Below, piece by piece: positions 23,785 to 37,512 of a stretch of DNA of 64,000 nucleotides; position 1 is the first letter of the stretch, and each line of letters begins with the position of its first letter. Both the position numbers and the translations under genes were made by a program. The stretch is from Sipunculus nudus. Taxonomy: Eukaryota; Annelida; Sipuncula; Golfingiida; Sipunculidae. Location: the NCBI GenBank assembly GCA_026874595.1, contig CM049307.1, positions 248,001-312,000 of the forward strand, given 5' to 3'. The notes below the pieces were generated by a model. It did not search any database, was not told the origin of the DNA, and saw only the letters and a program-made list of their open reading frames with translations.

Positions 23785-24355
23785 CTTGAATAAGTGGATA
23801 AATGGCCCACCTCTAGCCAAGAAATCTATTGATTTTGGGGTCATGAGGTAAAGGGTCAAGATCACAGGACCCACTTATTTAGAAAAACTTTTCATCCACA
23901 AACTATCATCTTGCACATATAGCTGACCTGCCAATAGTGGAAGAAACTTATGGATTTTGGGGTCAAAGGTCAGGGGGCCATCTATCCACATATTAGTTTC
24001 CAGGTGATAGCTCTAGTTTGGATTGAAATATTGGTTTCAAACTTGACTTATATATGGCCCACCACTTAAGTTGGAACTGTGTCAATTTTGGGGTCATGAG
24101 ATCAAAGGACAAGATTACAGGACCCACTTCTTTAAAAAGATTGTGGATGCATTTTAAGCTAAATTTTTCATCCAAAACCTTCCATCTTCCACATGTGACG
24201 TACCTGCCAATACGGGAAGGTTCCTTTTGATTTTGGGGTCACTTCATAAAAGGTCAAGGTCACAGGCCCATCCATTCACAAATTAATTTTGGATGATTAC
24301 TCAAATTTGGGTAGACAGGTTGGTTTCAAGCTGATCACAGGACCCTTATTTTGAA
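23785..24355 (-). repeat. Reverse-orientation relatives of the 140-bp TGACCT repeat
   Basis: Units with 'gattttggggtcatgaggt', 'gtcaagatcacaggaccca' and 'cttccacatgtgacgtacc' recur about four times. They are the reverse complement of boxes seen at 8230-9180. Confidence 0.7.
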
Positions 24356-24533
24356 AAAAGCTAAAAAATATATCCTTATAGACAAATTCAGCTGAGCATC
24401 GAGACCCATGAGTCCCCAGTTATATATGTGACACTTCATTTTCTTATCATATATAATCATGCATCCAGACAAATCTGAAATATGAAGAGATCTTGAATTA
24501 GTTACAGACATTGGTTAATGTAAACAAGCATAG

Positions 24534-27500
24534 CTGGGACTTGATCTACTGACCCTCTGACCTGCAGGTAGAGTTTTTTTTTAATATTTTTTTGGTGGAG
24601 GTAACCGCCTCCATTTTTTTTAAATGCTAACTTAACTACATATATGTACATCTGCAGATTTCCATTCTGGTTTCGGACTACATGACAGGGCAGTATCACA
24701 CACTTCCTCTCATTTTATATCCTGGCGTCAACCAGGCCCAGTGACTACTGCACCTGCGGGCCCTTGGTGCGTAATCATCCCCATTGCTGGGTCATACCAC
24801 AGAGGAGCCCCCGAAAGGTGCACTCGTATGTGAGTGAAACACGGCCGTTGGGCACGACCTTCCCATTAAGCCTGCAGAGCGCTCACCCTGGGTGGGGGCC
24901 GACTGTGAAAAATCTCACCGCCTCGGCTTAGATTTGAACTCACAATCTCCCGGCTTTTAGTCCTGCGCTCTTCCCCTGAGCCACAGAAGCCAGTCCTGCA
25001 GGCAGAGTTATAACCTCTACACCAATGAGGATTTGATTCTCTGATACTCTGACCTGCAGGCAGACATATATCCTCTACACCAATGAGGATTTGATCCACT
25101 GACCCTCTGACCTGCTTGCAGATGTAAAACCTTTACACCACTAAGGATTTGATTCACTGACCTGCAGGCACAAGTATAACCTCTACAGCACTGAGGATTT
25201 GATCCTCTGACCTTCTGACCTGCAGGAAGAAGTATAACCTCTACACAACTGAGGATTTAACCCACTGACCCTCTGACCTGCAGGCAGTAGTATAACCTCT
25301 ACACCACTGAGGATTTGATCCACAGACCCTCAGACCTGTATAAGTATAACTTCTACACCACTGAGGGTTTGACCCTCTGACTTGCAGGCAGAAGTATAAC
25401 TTCTACACTGTTGAGGATTTGATCCTCTGACCCACAGGCAGAAGTATAACCTCTACACCACTGAGGGTTCGACCCTCTGACTTGCAGGCAGAAATATAAC
25501 CTCTACACCACTGAGGATTTGATCCTCTGACCCTGTGACCCACAGGCAGAAGTATAACTTCTACACCACTGAGGATTTAATCCACAGGCAGAAGTATAAC
25601 CTCTACAGCACTTAGGGTTTGACCCTCTGACCTGCAGGCAGAAATATAACCTCTGCACCACTGAGGATTTGATCCTCTGACCCTCTGACCTGCAGGTAGA
25701 AGTATAACTTCAACACCACTGAGGATTTAATCCTCTGACCCACAGGCAGAAGTAAAACCTCTACAGCACTGAGGGTTTGACCCTCTGACCTGCAGGCAGA
25801 AATATAACCTCTACACCACTAAGGATTTGATACACTGACCTGCAGGCAGAAGTATAACCTCTACACCACTGAGGATTTGATCCTCTGACCCTCTGACCTG
25901 CAGGCAGAAGTATAACCTCTACACCACTGAGGATTTGATCCTCAGACCCTCTGACCTGCAGGCAGAAGTATAACCTCTACACCACTGAGGATTTGATCCT
26001 CAGACCCTCTGACCTGCAGGCAAAAGTATAACTTCTACACCACTGAGGATTTGATCCTCTGACCCTCTGACCTGCAGGCAGAAGTATAACTTCTACACCA
26101 CTGAGGATTTGATCCTCTGACCCTCTGACCTGCAGGCAGAAGTATAACCTCTACACCACTGAGGATTTGGTTCACTGACCCTCTGACCTGCAGGCAGAAA
26201 TATAACCTCTACACCACTGAAGGTTTGACCCTCTGACCTGCAGGCAAAAGTATAACCTCTACACCACTGAGGATTTGATCCTCTGACCCTCTGACCTGCA
26301 GGCAAAAGTATAACCTCTACACCACTGAGGATTTGGTCCACTGACCCACAGGCAGAAGTATAACCTCTACACCACTGAGGGTTTGATACACTGACCTGCA
26401 GGCAAAAGTATAACCTCTACACCACTAAGGATTTGATACACTGACCTGCAGGCAAAAGTATAACCTCTACACCACTGAGGATTTGATCCTCTGACCCACA
26501 GGCAGAAGTATAACCTCTACACCACTGAGGGTTTGACCCTCTGACCTGCAGGCAGAAATATAACCTCTACACCACTGAGGATTTGATCCTCTGACCCTCT
26601 GACCTGCAGGCAGAAGTATAACTTCAACACCACTGAGGATTTAATCCTCTGACTCACAGGCAGAAGTATAACCTCTACAGCACTGAGTGTTTGACCCTCT
26701 GACCTGCAGGCAGAAGTATAACCTCTACACCACTGAGGATTTGATCCTCTGACCTGCAGGCAGAAGTATAACTTCTACACCACTGAGGATTTGATCCTCT
26801 GACCCTCTGACCTGCAGGCAGAAGTATAACCTCTACACCACTGAGGATTTGGTCCACTGACCCTCTGACCTGCAGGCAGAAATATAACCTCTACACCACT
26901 GAAGGTTTGACCCTCTCACCTGCAGGCATAATTATAACCTCTTCACAACTGAGGATTTGACCCACGGACCCTCTGACCTGCAGGCAAAAGTATAACCTCT
27001 ACACCACTGAGGATTTGATCCTCTGACCCACAGGCAGAAGTATAACCTCTACACCACTGAGGGTTTGACCCTCTGACCTGCAGGCAGAAATATAACCTCT
27101 ACACCACTGAGGATTTGATCCTCTGACCCTGTGACCTGCAGGCAGAAGTATAACTTCTACACCACTGAGGATTTAATCCTCTGACCCACAGGCAGAAGTA
27201 AAACCTCTACAGCACTGAGGGTTTGACCCTCTGACCTGCAGGCAGAAATATAACCTCTACACCACTAAGGATTTGATACACTGACCTGCAGGCAGAAGTA
27301 TAACCTCTACACCACTGAGGATTTGATCCTCTGACCCTCTGACCTGCAGGCAAAAGTATATCTTCTACACCACTGAGGATTTGATCCTCAGACCCTCTGA
27401 CCTGCAGGCAGAAGTATAACCTCTACACCACTGAGGATTTGGTCCACTGACCCTCTGACCTGCAGGCAGAAGTATAACCTCTACACCACTGAAGGTTTGA

Positions 27501-28572
27501 CCCTCTGACCTGCAGGCAAAAGTATAACCTCTACACCACTGTGGATTTGATCCTCTGACCCTGTGACCTGCAGGCAAAAGTATACCCTCTACACCACTGA
27601 GGGTTTGATCCTCTGACCCTCTAACTTGCAAGAGGAAGTATAACCTCTACACCACTGAGAATTTGATCCTCTGACACTCTCACCTGCAGGCAGAATTATA
27701 ACCTCTTCACAACTGAGGATTTGACCCACAGACCCTCTTACCTGCAGGCAAAAGTATAACCTCTACACCACTGAGGTTTTGATCCTCTGACCCACAGGCA
27801 GAAGTATAACCTCTACACCAATGAGGGGTTGACCCTCTGACCTGCAGGCAGAAATATAACCTCTACAGCACTGAGGATTTGATCCTCTGACCCTCTGACC
27901 TGCAGGCAGAAGTATAACTTCTACACCACTGAGGATTTAATCCTCTGACCCACAGGCAGAAGTATAACCTCTACAGCACTGAGGGTTTGACCCTCTGTCC
28001 TGCAGGCAGAAATATAACCTCTACACCACTGAGGATTTGATCCTGTGACCCTCTGACCTGCAGGCAGAAGTAAAACCTCTACAGCACTGAGGGTTTGACC
28101 CTCTGACCTGCAGGCAGAAATATAACCTCTACACCACTAAGGATTTGATACACTGACCTGCAGGCAGAAGTATAACCTCTACACCACTGAGGATTTGATC
28201 CTCTGACCCTCTGACCTGCAGGCAGAAGTATAACCTCTACACTACTGAGGGTTTGACCCTCTGACCTGCAGGCAGAAGTATAACTTCTACACCACTGAGG
28301 ATTTGATCCTCTGACCCACAGCCAGAAGTATAACTTCTACACCACTGAGGGTTTGACCCTCTGACCTGCAGGCAGTAATATTATCTGTACACCACTGAGG
28401 ATTTGATACACTGACCTGCAGGCAGAAGTATAACCTCTACACTACTGAGGGTTTGATCCACAGACCCTCTGACCTGCTGGCAGAAGTATAACCTCTACAC
28501 CACTGAGGATTTGATCCTCTGACCCTCTGACCTGCAGGCAGAAGTATAACCTCTACACCACTGAGGATTTGC
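24534..28572. repeat. 50/58-bp minisatellite (about 65 copies) interrupted by a SINE
   Basis: Units contain 'tataacctctacaccactga', 'ggatttgatcctctgacc' and 'ctctgacctgcaggcagaag'. Long units are 58 bp and short ones 48-50 bp, lacking one 'ccctctga' step. Part of a unit lies left of the SINE (24534-24573) and the rest runs 24995-28572. Blocks of several units recur (offsets of about 532 and about 764 bp were found for distinctive variants near 26471, 27003 and 27767), so there is higher-order structure. Minus-strand frames across it are repeat artefacts. Confidence 0.95.
24574..24994 (-). mobile_element. tRNA-derived SINE inserted in the minisatellite
   Basis: On the minus strand it begins with GTGGCTCAGGGGAAGAGC (A-box region) and has GAGTTCAAATCT (B-box region). 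A body of about 350 bp shared with 59872-60279 follows, and it ends in an A-rich tail (T-run at 24574). It is flanked by CCTGCAGGTAGAG (24561-24573) and CCTGCAGGCAGAG (24995-25007), a 13-bp target duplication with one difference, made from minisatellite sequence. Confidence 0.85.
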
Positions 28573-29318
28573 TGATTGCAAGAGGAGGTGAAAAAACGGG
28601 CATTAATGTTGAAGGATATTCAGTGCAGATTATTTGACTGGAGCGCCATCTGTTGGAGGGTGAGGTTAGGTAGTTCCTAAGAGATTCTATAAGGTTGAAT
28701 AATCAGGCATCATTTTGATGAACTGGGATTGGATCCCAGTCCTCCCCCCGGAACATAATATTATAGATCTAGTCAGCGGCTGGAAATTATTAAAAATTTA
28801 AATTTCTAAACTATAATTCTTAAATATTCAATTTTCTGCCACAAATAGTATGTGATTTCATGTAGAAAGTCATATAATGATGCAGTCATAAAATGTTTAT
28901 TCTTCTTGATTGGAGCGTGGAGACTTCGGCACGCAGAATCAGACCTAATGGCCACCATACTATACTATCAGACATACTCAGGGCTCAAAATAATGCCTTT
29001 CAGTTGTCTAAGACAGGCAAACGTGCACAGAATGGCATTTTTTGTTTTGTACCAATCCGTTGGAAAGGTGAACATCTTGATGTTATCCACATTAGTAGCT
29101 GATAAGTAGTAACATGCGTGACACAAAAACCAAATTTTTTACTGGTAGTATTCCACCGACTCCATATATTTCCTATATTCCTATAAGATTATTATAAATT
29201 TCTTATACTCTCTGGCATTTAGGCCCTCATCTCTTATATTTTCCTGTTTTGTTTCACTGAACAGTCGTGTTTCTGATATAACAGTGTTACTATTGGAAAC
29301 ATTTAGTTCTTTTTGTCT
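28573..29318. other. Spacer between two large minisatellites
   Basis: No convincing exon. Short open frames near 28852-29109 lack splice or family support. Just before the next array lies a pyrimidine-rich run ending in GATGCAG, which looks like a 3' splice acceptor. Confidence 0.4.
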
Positions 29319-32300
29319 GATGCAGGATGGCATGTAAGATGGTGGTATCAGGTTTACACTGAGGTAACTGTGACTGAGAGTTTGGTATTATGGTAGGATG
29401 GCACGTAAGATGGTGGTATCATGTTTACACTGAGGTAACTGTGACTGAGAGTTTGATATTATGGTAGGATGGCACGTAAGATGGTGGTATCAGGTTTATA
29501 CTGAGGTAACTGTGACTGAGAGTTTGATATTATGGTAGGATGGCACGTAAGATGGTGGTATCAGGTTCACACTGAGGTAACTGTGACTGAGAGTTTGGTA
29601 TTATAATAGGATGGCACGTAAGATGGTGGTATCAGGTTTACACTGAGGTAACTGTGACTGAGAGTTTGGCATTATGGTAGGATGGCACGTAAGATGGTGG
29701 TATCAGGTTTACACTGAGGTAACTGTGACTGAGAGTTTGGCATTATGGTAGGATGGCACGTAAGATGGTGGTATCAGGTTTACACTGAGGTAACTGTGAC
29801 TGAGAGTTTGGCATTATGGTAGGATGGCATGTAAGATGGTGGTATCATGTTTACACTGAGGTAACTGTGACTGAGAGTTTGATATTATGGTAGGATGGCA
29901 CATAAGATGGTGGTATCAGGTTTACACTGAGGTAACTGTGACTGAGAGTTTGATATTATGGTAGGATGGCACGTAAGATGGTGGTATCAGGTTTACACTG
30001 AGGTAACTGTGACTGAGAGTTTGATATTATGGTAGGATGGCACGTAAGATGGTGGTATCAGGTTTACACTGAGGTCACTGTGACTGAGAGTTTGGTATTA
30101 TGGTAGGATGGCACGTAAGATGGTGGTATCAGGTTTACACTGAGGTAACTGTGACTGAGAGTTTGGTATTATGGTAGGATGGCACGTAAGATGGTGGTAT
30201 CAGGTTTACACTGAGGTCATTGTGACTGAGAGTTTGGTATTATGGTAGGATGGCACGTAAGATGGTGGTATCAGGTTTACCCTGAGGTCACTGTGACTGA
30301 GAGTTTGGTATTATGGTAGGATGGCACGTAAGATGGTGGTATCATGTTTACACTGAGGTAACTGTGACTGAGAGTTTGATATTATGGTAGGATGGCACGT
30401 AAGATGGTGGTATCAGGTTTACACTGAGGTAACTGTGACTGAGAGTTTGGTATTATGGTAGGATGGCACGTAAGATGGTGGTATCAGGTTTACACTGAGG
30501 TAACTGTGACTGAGAGTTTGATATTATGGTAGGATGGCACGTAAGATGGTGGTATCAGGTTTACACTGAGGTAACTGTGACTGAGAGTTTGGTATTATGG
30601 TAGGATGGCACGTAAGATGGTGGTATCAGGTTTACACTGAGGTAACTGTGACTGAGAGTTTGATATTATGGTAGGATGGCACGTAAGATGGTGGTATCAG
30701 GTTTACACTGAGGTAACTGTGACTGAGAGTTTGGTATTATGGTAGGATGGCACGTAAGATGGTGGTATCAGGTTTACACTGAGGTAACTGTGACTGAGAG
30801 TTTGGTATTATGGAAGGATGGCACGTAAGATGGTGGTATCAGGTTTACACTGAGGTAACTGTGACTGAGAGTTTGGTATTATGGTAGGATGGCACTTAAG
30901 ATGGTGGTATCAGGTTTACACTGAGGTAACTGTGACTGAGAGTTTGATATTATGGTAGGATGGCACGTAAGATGGTGGTATCAGGTTTACACTGAGGTAA
31001 CTGTGACTGAGAGTTTGGTATTATGGTAGGATGGCACGTAAGATGGTGGTATCAGGTTTACACTGAGGTAACTGTGACTGAGAGTTTGATATTATGGTAG
31101 GATGGCACGTAAGATGGTGGTATCAGGTTTACACTGAGGTCACTGTGACTGAGAGTTTGGTATTATGGTAGGATGGCACGTAAGATGGTGGTATCATGTT
31201 TACACTGAGGTAACTGTGACTGAGAGTTTGGTATTATGGTAGGATGGCACGTAAGATGGTGGTATCAGGTTTACACTGAGGTAACTGTGACTGAGAGTTT
31301 GGTATTATGGTAGGATGGCACGTAAGATGGTGGTATCAGGTTTACACTGAGGTAACTGTGACTGAGAGTTTGATATTATGGTAGGATGGCACGTAAGATG
31401 GTGGTATCAGGTTTACACTGAGGTAACTGTGACTGAGAGTTTGGTATTATGGTAGGATGGCATGTAAGATGGTGGTATCAGGTTTACACTGAGGTAACTG
31501 TGACTGAGAGTTTGGTATTATGGTAGGATGGCATGTAAGATGGTGGTATCAGGTTTACACTGAGGTAACTGTGACTGAGAGTTTGGTATTATGGTAGGAT
31601 GGCACGTAAGATGGTGGTATCAGGTTTACACTGAGGTAACTGAGACTGAGAGTTTGGTATTATGGTAGGATGGCACGTAAGATGGTGGTATCAGGTTTAC
31701 ACTGAGGTCACTGTGACTGAGAGTTTGGTATTATGGTAGGATGGCATGTGAGATGGTGGTATCATGTTTACACTGAGGTTACTGTGACTGAGAGTTTGAT
31801 ATTATGGTAGGATGGCACGTAAGATGGTGGTATCAGGTTTACACTGAGGTAACTGTGACTGAGAGTTTGATATTATGGTAGGATGGCACGTAAGATGGTG
31901 GTATCAGGTTTACACTGAGGTAACTGTGACTGAGAGTTTGGTATTATGGTAGGATAGCACGTAAGATGGTGGTATCAGGTTTACACTGAGGTAACTGTGA
32001 CTGAGAGTTTGGTATTATGGTAGGATGGCACGTAAGATGGTGGTATCAGGTTTACACTGAGGTCACTGTGACTGAGAGTTTGGTATTATGGTAGGATGGC
32101 ATGTAAGATGGTGGTATCATGTTTACACTGAGGTAACTGTGACTGAGAGTTTGGTATTATGGTAGGATGGCATGTAAGATGGTGGTATCAGGTTTACACT
32201 GAGGTAACTGTGACTGAGAGTTTGGTATTATGGTAGGATGGCATGTAAGATGGTGGTATCATGTTTACACTGAGGTAACTGTGACTGAGAGTTTGATATT

Positions 32301-35300
32301 ATGGTAGGATGGCACGTAAGATGGTGGTATCAGGTTTACACTGAGGTAACTGTGACTGAGAGTTTGGTATTATGGTAGGATGGCACGTAAGATGGTGGTA
32401 TCAGGTTTACACTGAGGTCACTGTGACTGAGAGTTTGGTATTATGGTAGGATGGCACGTAAGATGGTGGTATCAGGTTTACACTGAGGTCACTGTGACTG
32501 AGAGTTTGGTATTATGGTAGGATGGCACGTAAGATGGTGGTATCAGGTTTACACTGAGGTTACTGTGACTGAGAGTTTGGTATTATGGTAGGATGGCACG
32601 TAAGATGGTGGTATCAGGTTTACACTGAGGTAACTGTGACTGAGAGTTTGGTATTATGGTAGGATGGCACGTAAGATGGTGGTATCAGGTTTACACTGAG
32701 GTAACTGTGACTGAGAGTTTGGCATTATGGTAGGATGGCACGTAAGATGGTGGTATCAGGTTTACACTGAGGTAACTGTGACTGAGAGTTTGGTATTATG
32801 GTAGGATGGCACGTAAGATGGTGGTATCAGGTTTACACTGAGGTAACTGTGACTGAGAGTTTGGCATTATGGTAGGATGGCACGTAAGATGGTGGTATCA
32901 GGTTTACACTGAGGTAACTGTGACTGAGAGTTTGGTATTATGGTAGGATGGCACGTAAGATGGTGGTATCAGGTTTACACTGAGGTAACTGTGACTGAGA
33001 GTTTGGTATTATGGTAGGATGGCACGTAAGATGGTGGTATCAGGTTTACACTGAGGTAACTGTGACTGAGAGTTTGGTATTATGGTAGGATGGCACGTAA
33101 GATGGTGGTATCAGGTTTACACTGAGGTAACTGTGACTGAGAGTTTGGTATTATGGTAGGATGGCATGTAAGATGGTGGTATCAGGTTTACACTGAGGTA
33201 ACTGTGACTGAGAGTTTGGTATTATGGTAGGATGGCACGTAAGATGGTGGTATCAGGTTTACACTGAGGTAACTGTGACTGAGAGTTTGGTATTATGGCA
33301 GGATGGCATGTAAGATGGTGGTATCAGGTTTACACTGAGGTAACTGTGACTGAGAGTTTGGTATTATGGCAGGATGGCATGTAAGATGGTGGTATCAGGT
33401 TTACACTGAGGTAACTGTGACTGAGAGTTTGGTATTATGGCAGGATGGCATGTAAGATGGTGGTATCAGGTTTACACTGAGGTAACTGTGACTGAGAGTT
33501 TGGTATTATGACAGGATGGCATGTAAGATGGTGGTATCAGGTTTACACTGAGGTAACTGTGACTGAGAGTTTGGTATTATGGCAGGATGGCATGTAAGAT
33601 GGTGGTATCAGGTTTACACTGAGGTAACTGTGATTGAGAGTTTGGTATTATGGTAGGATGGCATGTAAGATGGTGGTATCAGGTTTACACTGAGGTAACT
33701 GTGACTGAGAGTTTGGTATTATGGTAGGATGGCATGTAAGATGATGGTATCAGGTTTACACTGAGGTAACTGTGACTGAGAGTTTGATATTATGGTAGGA
33801 TGGCATGTAAGATGGTGGTATCAGGTTTACACTGAGGTAACTGTGACTGAGAGTTTGGTATTATGGTAGGATGGCATGTAAGATGGTGGTATCAGGTTTA
33901 CACTGAGGTAACTGTGACTGAGAGTTTGGTATTATGGTAGGATGGCACGTAAGATGGTGGTATCAGGTTTACACTGAGGTAACTGTGACTGAGAGTTTGG
34001 TATTATGGTAGGATGGCACGTAAGATGGTGGTATCAGGTTTACACTGAGGTAACTGTGACTGAGAGTTTGGTATTATGGTAGGATGGCACGTAAGATGGT
34101 GGTATCAGGTTTACACTGAGGTAACTGTGACTGAGAGTTTGGTATTATGGTAGGATGGCACGTAAGATGGTGGTATCAGGTTTACACTGAGGTAACTGTG
34201 ACTGAGAGTTTGGTATTATGGTAGGATGGCACGTAAGATGGTGGTATCAGGTTTACACTGAGGTAACTGTGACTGAGAGTTTGGTATTATGGTAGGATGG
34301 CACGTAAGATGGTGGTATCAGGTTTACACTGAGGTAACTGTGACTGAGAGTTTGGTATTATGGTAGGATGGCACGTAAGATGGTGGTATCAGGTTTACAC
34401 TGAGGTAACTGTGACTGAGAGTTTGGTATTATGGTAGGATGGCATGTAAGATGGTGGTATCAGGTTTACACTGAGGTCACTGTGACTGAGAGTTTGGTAT
34501 TATGGTAGGATGGCATGTAAGATGGTGGTATCAGGTTTACACTGAGGTCACTGTGACTGAGAGTTTGGTATTATGGTAGGATGGCATGTAAGATGGTGGT
34601 ATCAGGTTTACACTGAGGTCACTGTGACTGAGAGTTTGGTATTATGGTAGGATGGCATGTAAGATGGTGGTATCAGGTTTACACTGAGGTCACTGTGACT
34701 GAGAGTTTGGTATTATGGTAGGATGGCATGTAAGATGGTGGTATCAGGTTTACACTGAGGTAACTGTGACTGAGAGTTTGGTATTATGGTAGGATGGCAC
34801 ATAAGATGGTGGTATCAGGTTTACACTGAGGTAACTGTGACTGAGAGTTTGATATTATTGTAGGATGGCACGTAAGATGGTGGTATCAGGTTTACACTGA
34901 GGTAACTGTGACTGAGAGTTTGATATTATTGTAGGATGGCACGTAAGATGGTGGTATCAGGTTTACACTGAGGTAACTGTGACTGAGAGTTTGATATTAT
35001 GGTAGGATGGCACGTAAGATGGTGGTATCAGGTTTACACTGAGGTAACTGTGACTGAGAGTTTGGTATTATGGTAGGATGGCATGTAAGATGGTGGTATC
35101 AGGTTTACACTGAGGTCACTGTGACTGAGAGTTTGGTATTATGGTAGGATGGCACGTAAGATGGTGGTATCAGGTTTACACTGAGGTAACTGTGACTGAG
35201 AGTTTGGTATTATGGTAGGATGGCACGTAAGATGGTGGTATCAGGTTTACACTGAGGTAACTGTGACTGAGAGTTTGGTATTATGGTAGGATGGCATGTA

Positions 35301-36716
35301 AGATGGTGGTATCAGGTTTACACTGAGGTAACTGTGACTGAGAGTTTGGTATTATTGTAGGATGGCATGTAAGATGGTGGTATCAGGTTTACACTGAGGT
35401 CACTGTGACTGAGAGTTTGGTATTATGGTAGGATGGCATGTAAGATGGTGGTATCAGGTTTACACTGAGGTCACTGTGACTGAGAGTTTGGTATTATTGT
35501 AGGATGGCACGTAAGATGGTGGTATCAGGTTTACACTGAGGTAACTGTGACTGAGAGTTTGGTATTATGGTAGGATGGCATGTAAGATGGTGGTATCAGG
35601 TTTACACTGAGGTAACTGTGACTGAGAGTTTGGTATTATGGTAGGATGGCATGTAAGATGGTGGTATCAGGTTTACACTGAGGTCACTGTGACTGAGAGT
35701 TTGGTATTATTGTAGGATGGCATGTAAGATGGTGGTATCAGGTTTACACTGAGGTCACTGTGACTGAGAGTTTGGTATTATGGTAGGATGGCACGTAAGA
35801 TGGTGGTATCAGGTTTACACTGAGGTAACTGTGACTGAGAGTTTGATATTATGGCAGGATGGCATGTAAGATGGTGGTATCAGGTTTATACTGAGGTAAC
35901 TGTGACTGAGAGTTTGATATTATGGTAGGATGGCACGAAGATGGTGGTATCAGGTTTACACCTAGGTCACTGTGACTGAGAGTTTGGTATTATGGTAGGA
36001 TGGCATGTAAGATGGTGGTATCAGGTTTACACTTAGGTCACTGTGACTGAGAGTTTGGTATTATGGTAGGATGGCACGTAAGATGGTGGTATCAGGTTTA
36101 CACTTAGGTCACTGTGACTGAGAGTTTGGTATTATGGTAGGATGGCACGTAAGATGGTGGTATCAGGTTTACACTGAGGTCACTGTGACTGAGAGTTTGG
36201 TATTATGGTAGGATGGCATGTAAGATGGTGGTATCAGGTTTACACTTAGGTCACTGTGACTGAGAGTTTGGTATTATGGTAGGATGGCACGTAAGATGGT
36301 GGTATCAGGTTTACACTTAGGTCACTGTGACTGAGAGTTTGGTATTATGGTAGGATGGCACGTAAGATGGTGGTATCAGGTTTACACTGAGGTCACTGTG
36401 ACTGAGAGTTTGGTATTATGGTAGGATGGCACGTAAGATGGTGGTATCAGGTTTACACTGAGGTAACTGTGACTGAGAGTTTGGTATTATGGTAGGATGG
36501 CACGTAAGATGGTGGTATCAGGTTTACACTTAGGTAACTGTGACTGAGAGTTTGGTATTATGGTAGGATGGCATGTAAGATGGTGGTATCAGGTTTACAC
36601 TTAGGTCTCTGTGACTGAGAGATTGGTATTATGGTTGGATGGCACGTAAGATGGTGGTATCAGGTTTACACTTAGGTCACTGTGACTGAGAGTTTGGCAT
36701 TATGGTAGGATGGCAC
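29319..36716. repeat. 71-bp minisatellite, about 104 copies
   Basis: Very homogeneous head-to-tail 71-bp units with GGATGGCACGTAAGATGG, TGGTATCAGGTTTACACTG and AGGTAACTGTGACTGAGAG. Variable sites are CACG/CATG (the unit's only CpG), ggtatt/gatatt/ggcatt, gtaac/gtcac/gttac, and cagg/catg before 'tttacac'. Variants cluster in runs: a ggcagg-catg block at about 33290-33600, a gtcac block at about 34460-34720, and a cttagg block at about 35940-36700. Between about 30370 and 30740 gatatt and ggtatt alternate, a 142-bp dimer. Because 71 is not a multiple of three no frame persists. Confidence 0.98.
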
Positions 36717-37512
36717 TTTTAGTGGAAAGGCTTTTTTTCATGTGAAAGGCAAACTTGTACTAATGCCTTTCTGTTGTAAAGGTAAACATTTCAAAGTATT
36801 TTGTGCCCTGATACTATTACATATGTTATCGAACTCTGTTGTTATAGCAGTGAGCTGAAATATGTAAATTTAACGTCCATTAAAACAGAATAGCTTCATT
36901 TACAAGGACTTATGATAAAATCAGCAGGACTGTATCATTGTTAATGGATTTTGCAACTTTTATTAACTACATTAATCCCTATTTGACTTTGAATCAGTGA
37001 TATATAATTACCAAGTTAACTTCAAGCACAACTGTACTTTGTAATTCTATCAATGAAAATAATCTGAAAATATGGCATTATATTAAAAAAAATTATAACT
37101 ATAAAATTTGTATTGACCTTTAAATGTGCAGACAGATTGCAAGGTACTGTCCAGTAATTAAAGAAAATGTTAGATTACCTTTATGTGGAGCTGCTGTACA
37201 TTGTCTCTCATCATTTGCCTGCTACTGCTCATAGGGTTTTTATAATGCAGAATGGAACTTTTGAGTTTTGTACCATTACTTCTTAAAATTTAGCATAATG
37301 TACATGTATGTAAATATGAATGTTTGGGGTTCCAGATGAACATCTTTGTGGAAAATTTTTTTCATTGAAAATACACATTATTGTCAAGAATGCCATTTAG
37401 TAGGCCTGTCTCTAACTGAAGTAACTTTGGAGAATTTTCGCTATATAGTTCTATACTGCTGGTGTGCCAGTATTCTAAATTAATGGGTCTCGTGCTCATA
37501 TATATATATTAT
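36717..37512. other. Noncoding spacer
   Basis: AT-rich, no exon, RNA or repeat that I can support. Confidence 0.4.

Noticed and set aside
24866-27631. Minus-strand frames of 60-90 codons with repeated 'GVEVILLPAGQR'
   Set aside because: They are translations of the 50/58-bp minisatellite, with no start, splice or family support.
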